Shown piece after piece: positions 63,060 to 64,000 of a DNA stretch of 64,000 nucleotides (positions within the stretch are counted from its first letter, which is position 1; every line of letters starts with the position of its first letter). The notes under the pieces were generated by a model that saw only the letters and a list, made by a program, of their open reading frames with translations, searched no databases and was not told where the DNA came from. Source of the stretch: SAR324 cluster bacterium (GTDB taxonomy: Bacteria; SAR324; NAC60-12); the NCBI GenBank assembly GCA_015231885.1, contig JADGAT010000002.1, forward strand, positions 62,001 to 126,000, read 5' to 3'. The position numbers were made by a program, and so were the translations under genes.

Positions 63060-64000
63060 CTAAATTTTTTCTAATAAATGACCCATTTTATGTTTTTTGG
63101 TCATCATATAGGCTTTGCTGTCCGGATGAAATTCGGTTTCTAGCGGAACACGTTCTACTACTTCCAGATCATGTCCCTGCAATCCAATAATTTTTTTAGG
63201 ATTGTTGGTCATCAATTTCATTTTTCTGATTCCCAAAATAGAAAGAATTTGCGCACCAATACCATAATCTCTCAAATCTTCTCGAAATCCAAGTTTGTGA
63301 TTGGCTTCCACCGTATCCGCCCCTTCATCCTGGAGGTAATAGGCTTTGATTTTATTGATAATTCCAATCCCTCTCCCTTCCTGGGGCAAATACAAGATCA
63401 CGCCTTTTCCTTCTTCCTCAATCTTATCCATGGCGGCATAGAGCTGCTTTCCACAATCACAGCGAAAGGAGCCGAAAACATCACCTGTCAAGCACTGAGA
63501 ATGGACCCTGACCAGGATCGGGTCTTCGTGATTCCATGTTCCCTTTACCAGAGCAACATAATCACTATCATCAATTTTACTCTGAAAAGCAATGATTCGG
63601 AATTCTCCAAACGCGGTTGGCAAATTGGCTTCCGCCAGCGGTTTAACCAATGATTCATTCTGTTTGCGATATTCAATCAAGTCTTCAATTGTGACCAATT
63701 TGAGATGATGTTGATCTGCAAATTTTCTTAAGTCTGGATAGCGCGCCATGGAGCCATCGTCATTCAGTATTTCGCAAATAACCCCTCCTGGTTCCAGCCC
63801 TGCCAATCGGGTTAAATCCACAGAACCTTCTGTTTGTCCGGCTCTTTCCAAAACACCGCCATCTTTGGCACGCAATGGAAAAATATGTCCGGGACGGTGC
63901 ACATCCTTAGGGGTTGCCTCAGGAGCCATGGCAGCCTGGATTGTTCTGGCACGGTCTGCCGTAGAGATACCCGTTGTCACTCCCGAAGCAGCTTCTATAC
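63060..64000 (-). CDS. ribBA: Bifunctional DHBP synthase / GTP cyclohydrolase II, N-terminus cut by window edge
   Basis: The frame is open to the right edge ([11 protein letters not shown]). The visible part begins in the RibB half ([14 protein letters not shown], then [11 protein letters not shown]) and continues into the whole GTP cyclohydrolase II half: [17 protein letters not shown] with the zinc cysteines, [26 protein letters not shown] and [11 protein letters not shown]. It supplies two precursors of riboflavin. The RibB motif GHTEA reads GQTEG here, replacing a metal-binding His. The gene is followed by rlmB. Confidence 0.95.
   Translation of the reverse strand, partial: IEAASGVTTGISTADRARTIQAAMAPEATPKDVHRPGHIFPLRAKDGGVLERAGQTEGSVDLTRLAGLEPGGVICEILNDDGSMARYPDLRKFADQHHLKLVTIEDLIEYRKQNESLVKPLAEANLPTAFGEFRIIAFQSKIDDSDYVALVKGTWNHEDPILVRVHSQCLTGDVFGSFRCDCGKQLYAAMDKIEEEGKGVILYLPQEGRGIGIINKIKAYYLQDEGADTVEANHKLGFREDLRDYGIGAQILSILGIRKMKLMTNNPKKIIGLQGHDLEVVERVPLETEFHPDSKAYMMTKKHKMGHLLEKI

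Overview
The window comes from a Gram-negative bacterium with a very large signalling repertoire. Lipoproteins, outer-membrane barrel candidates, NuoA-D/H/I, c-type cytochromes, a heme-containing chemoreceptor and many SpoIIE-type phosphatases suggest a deltaproteobacterium-like or SAR324-like organism. That placement is inferred from gene content only; no rRNA, tRNA or phylogenetic marker was analysed. I see no phage, IS transposase, CRISPR array or tRNA.

Layout. 1-4060: the 3' part of a hybrid histidine kinase (cut by the left edge), a small HicB-like ORF, a cNMP-domain/SpoIIE phosphatase and a STAS protein. 4068-10108 (minus): a partial complex I operon nuoABCDHI ending in a double-domain ThyX-like gene. 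10231-16043 (minus): a heme-site chemoreceptor, a sugar-kinase-like phosphotransferase, a histidine kinase, a second cNMP/SpoIIE phosphatase and a WYL regulator. 16250-25125: mostly metabolism and envelope (a Cys/Met-metabolism PLP enzyme, an outer-membrane/lipoprotein trio, a cold-shock protein, arsM, gamma carbonic anhydrase, fetAB-like transporter, tautomerase, amidotransferase, isochorismatase-like hydrolase). 25145-35687: response regulator/kinase, STAS, methyltransferase, an alkaline-phosphatase-superfamily membrane transferase, a thiamine-binding protein, MoxR plus VWA, and a hybrid kinase overlapping a REC-adenylate cyclase-PilZ protein. 35919-44495: radical SAM enzyme, then a four-gene cassette (MCP-tip-like protein, ODP-like diiron protein, NIT-domain kinase, REC-ATPase), an ICMT-like methyltransferase and a multidomain hybrid kinase. 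44807-53868: clpB under a perfect CIRCE operator, the NAD(P)HX repair enzyme, a lipoprotein, a REC-SpoIIE phosphatase and two tandem CNNM/CorC proteins. 53888-61285 (minus): REC-GAF-SpoIIE phosphatase, a 1.2k-residue FG-GAP/ASPIC/HEAT protein and a five-heme cytochrome with membrane helices. 61695-64000 (minus): ribBA (cut by the right edge), rlmB and a hotdog thioesterase.

The genes connect mainly through signalling. Four SpoIIE-type phosphatases, two STAS proteins and one REC protein with a GHKL ATPase domain look like parts of partner-switching circuits, yet no sigma factor is present. The most interesting cassette is 36933-41351, where an oxygen-binding diiron (ODP-like) protein sits next to a protein with a recognisable but degenerate chemoreceptor tip, followed by a NIT-sensor kinase and a response regulator. 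This could be an oxygen or NOx sensing pathway. A palindromic repeat of about 160 bp occurs three times (21099, 51054, 61538), and pieces of its end appear at gene ends elsewhere.
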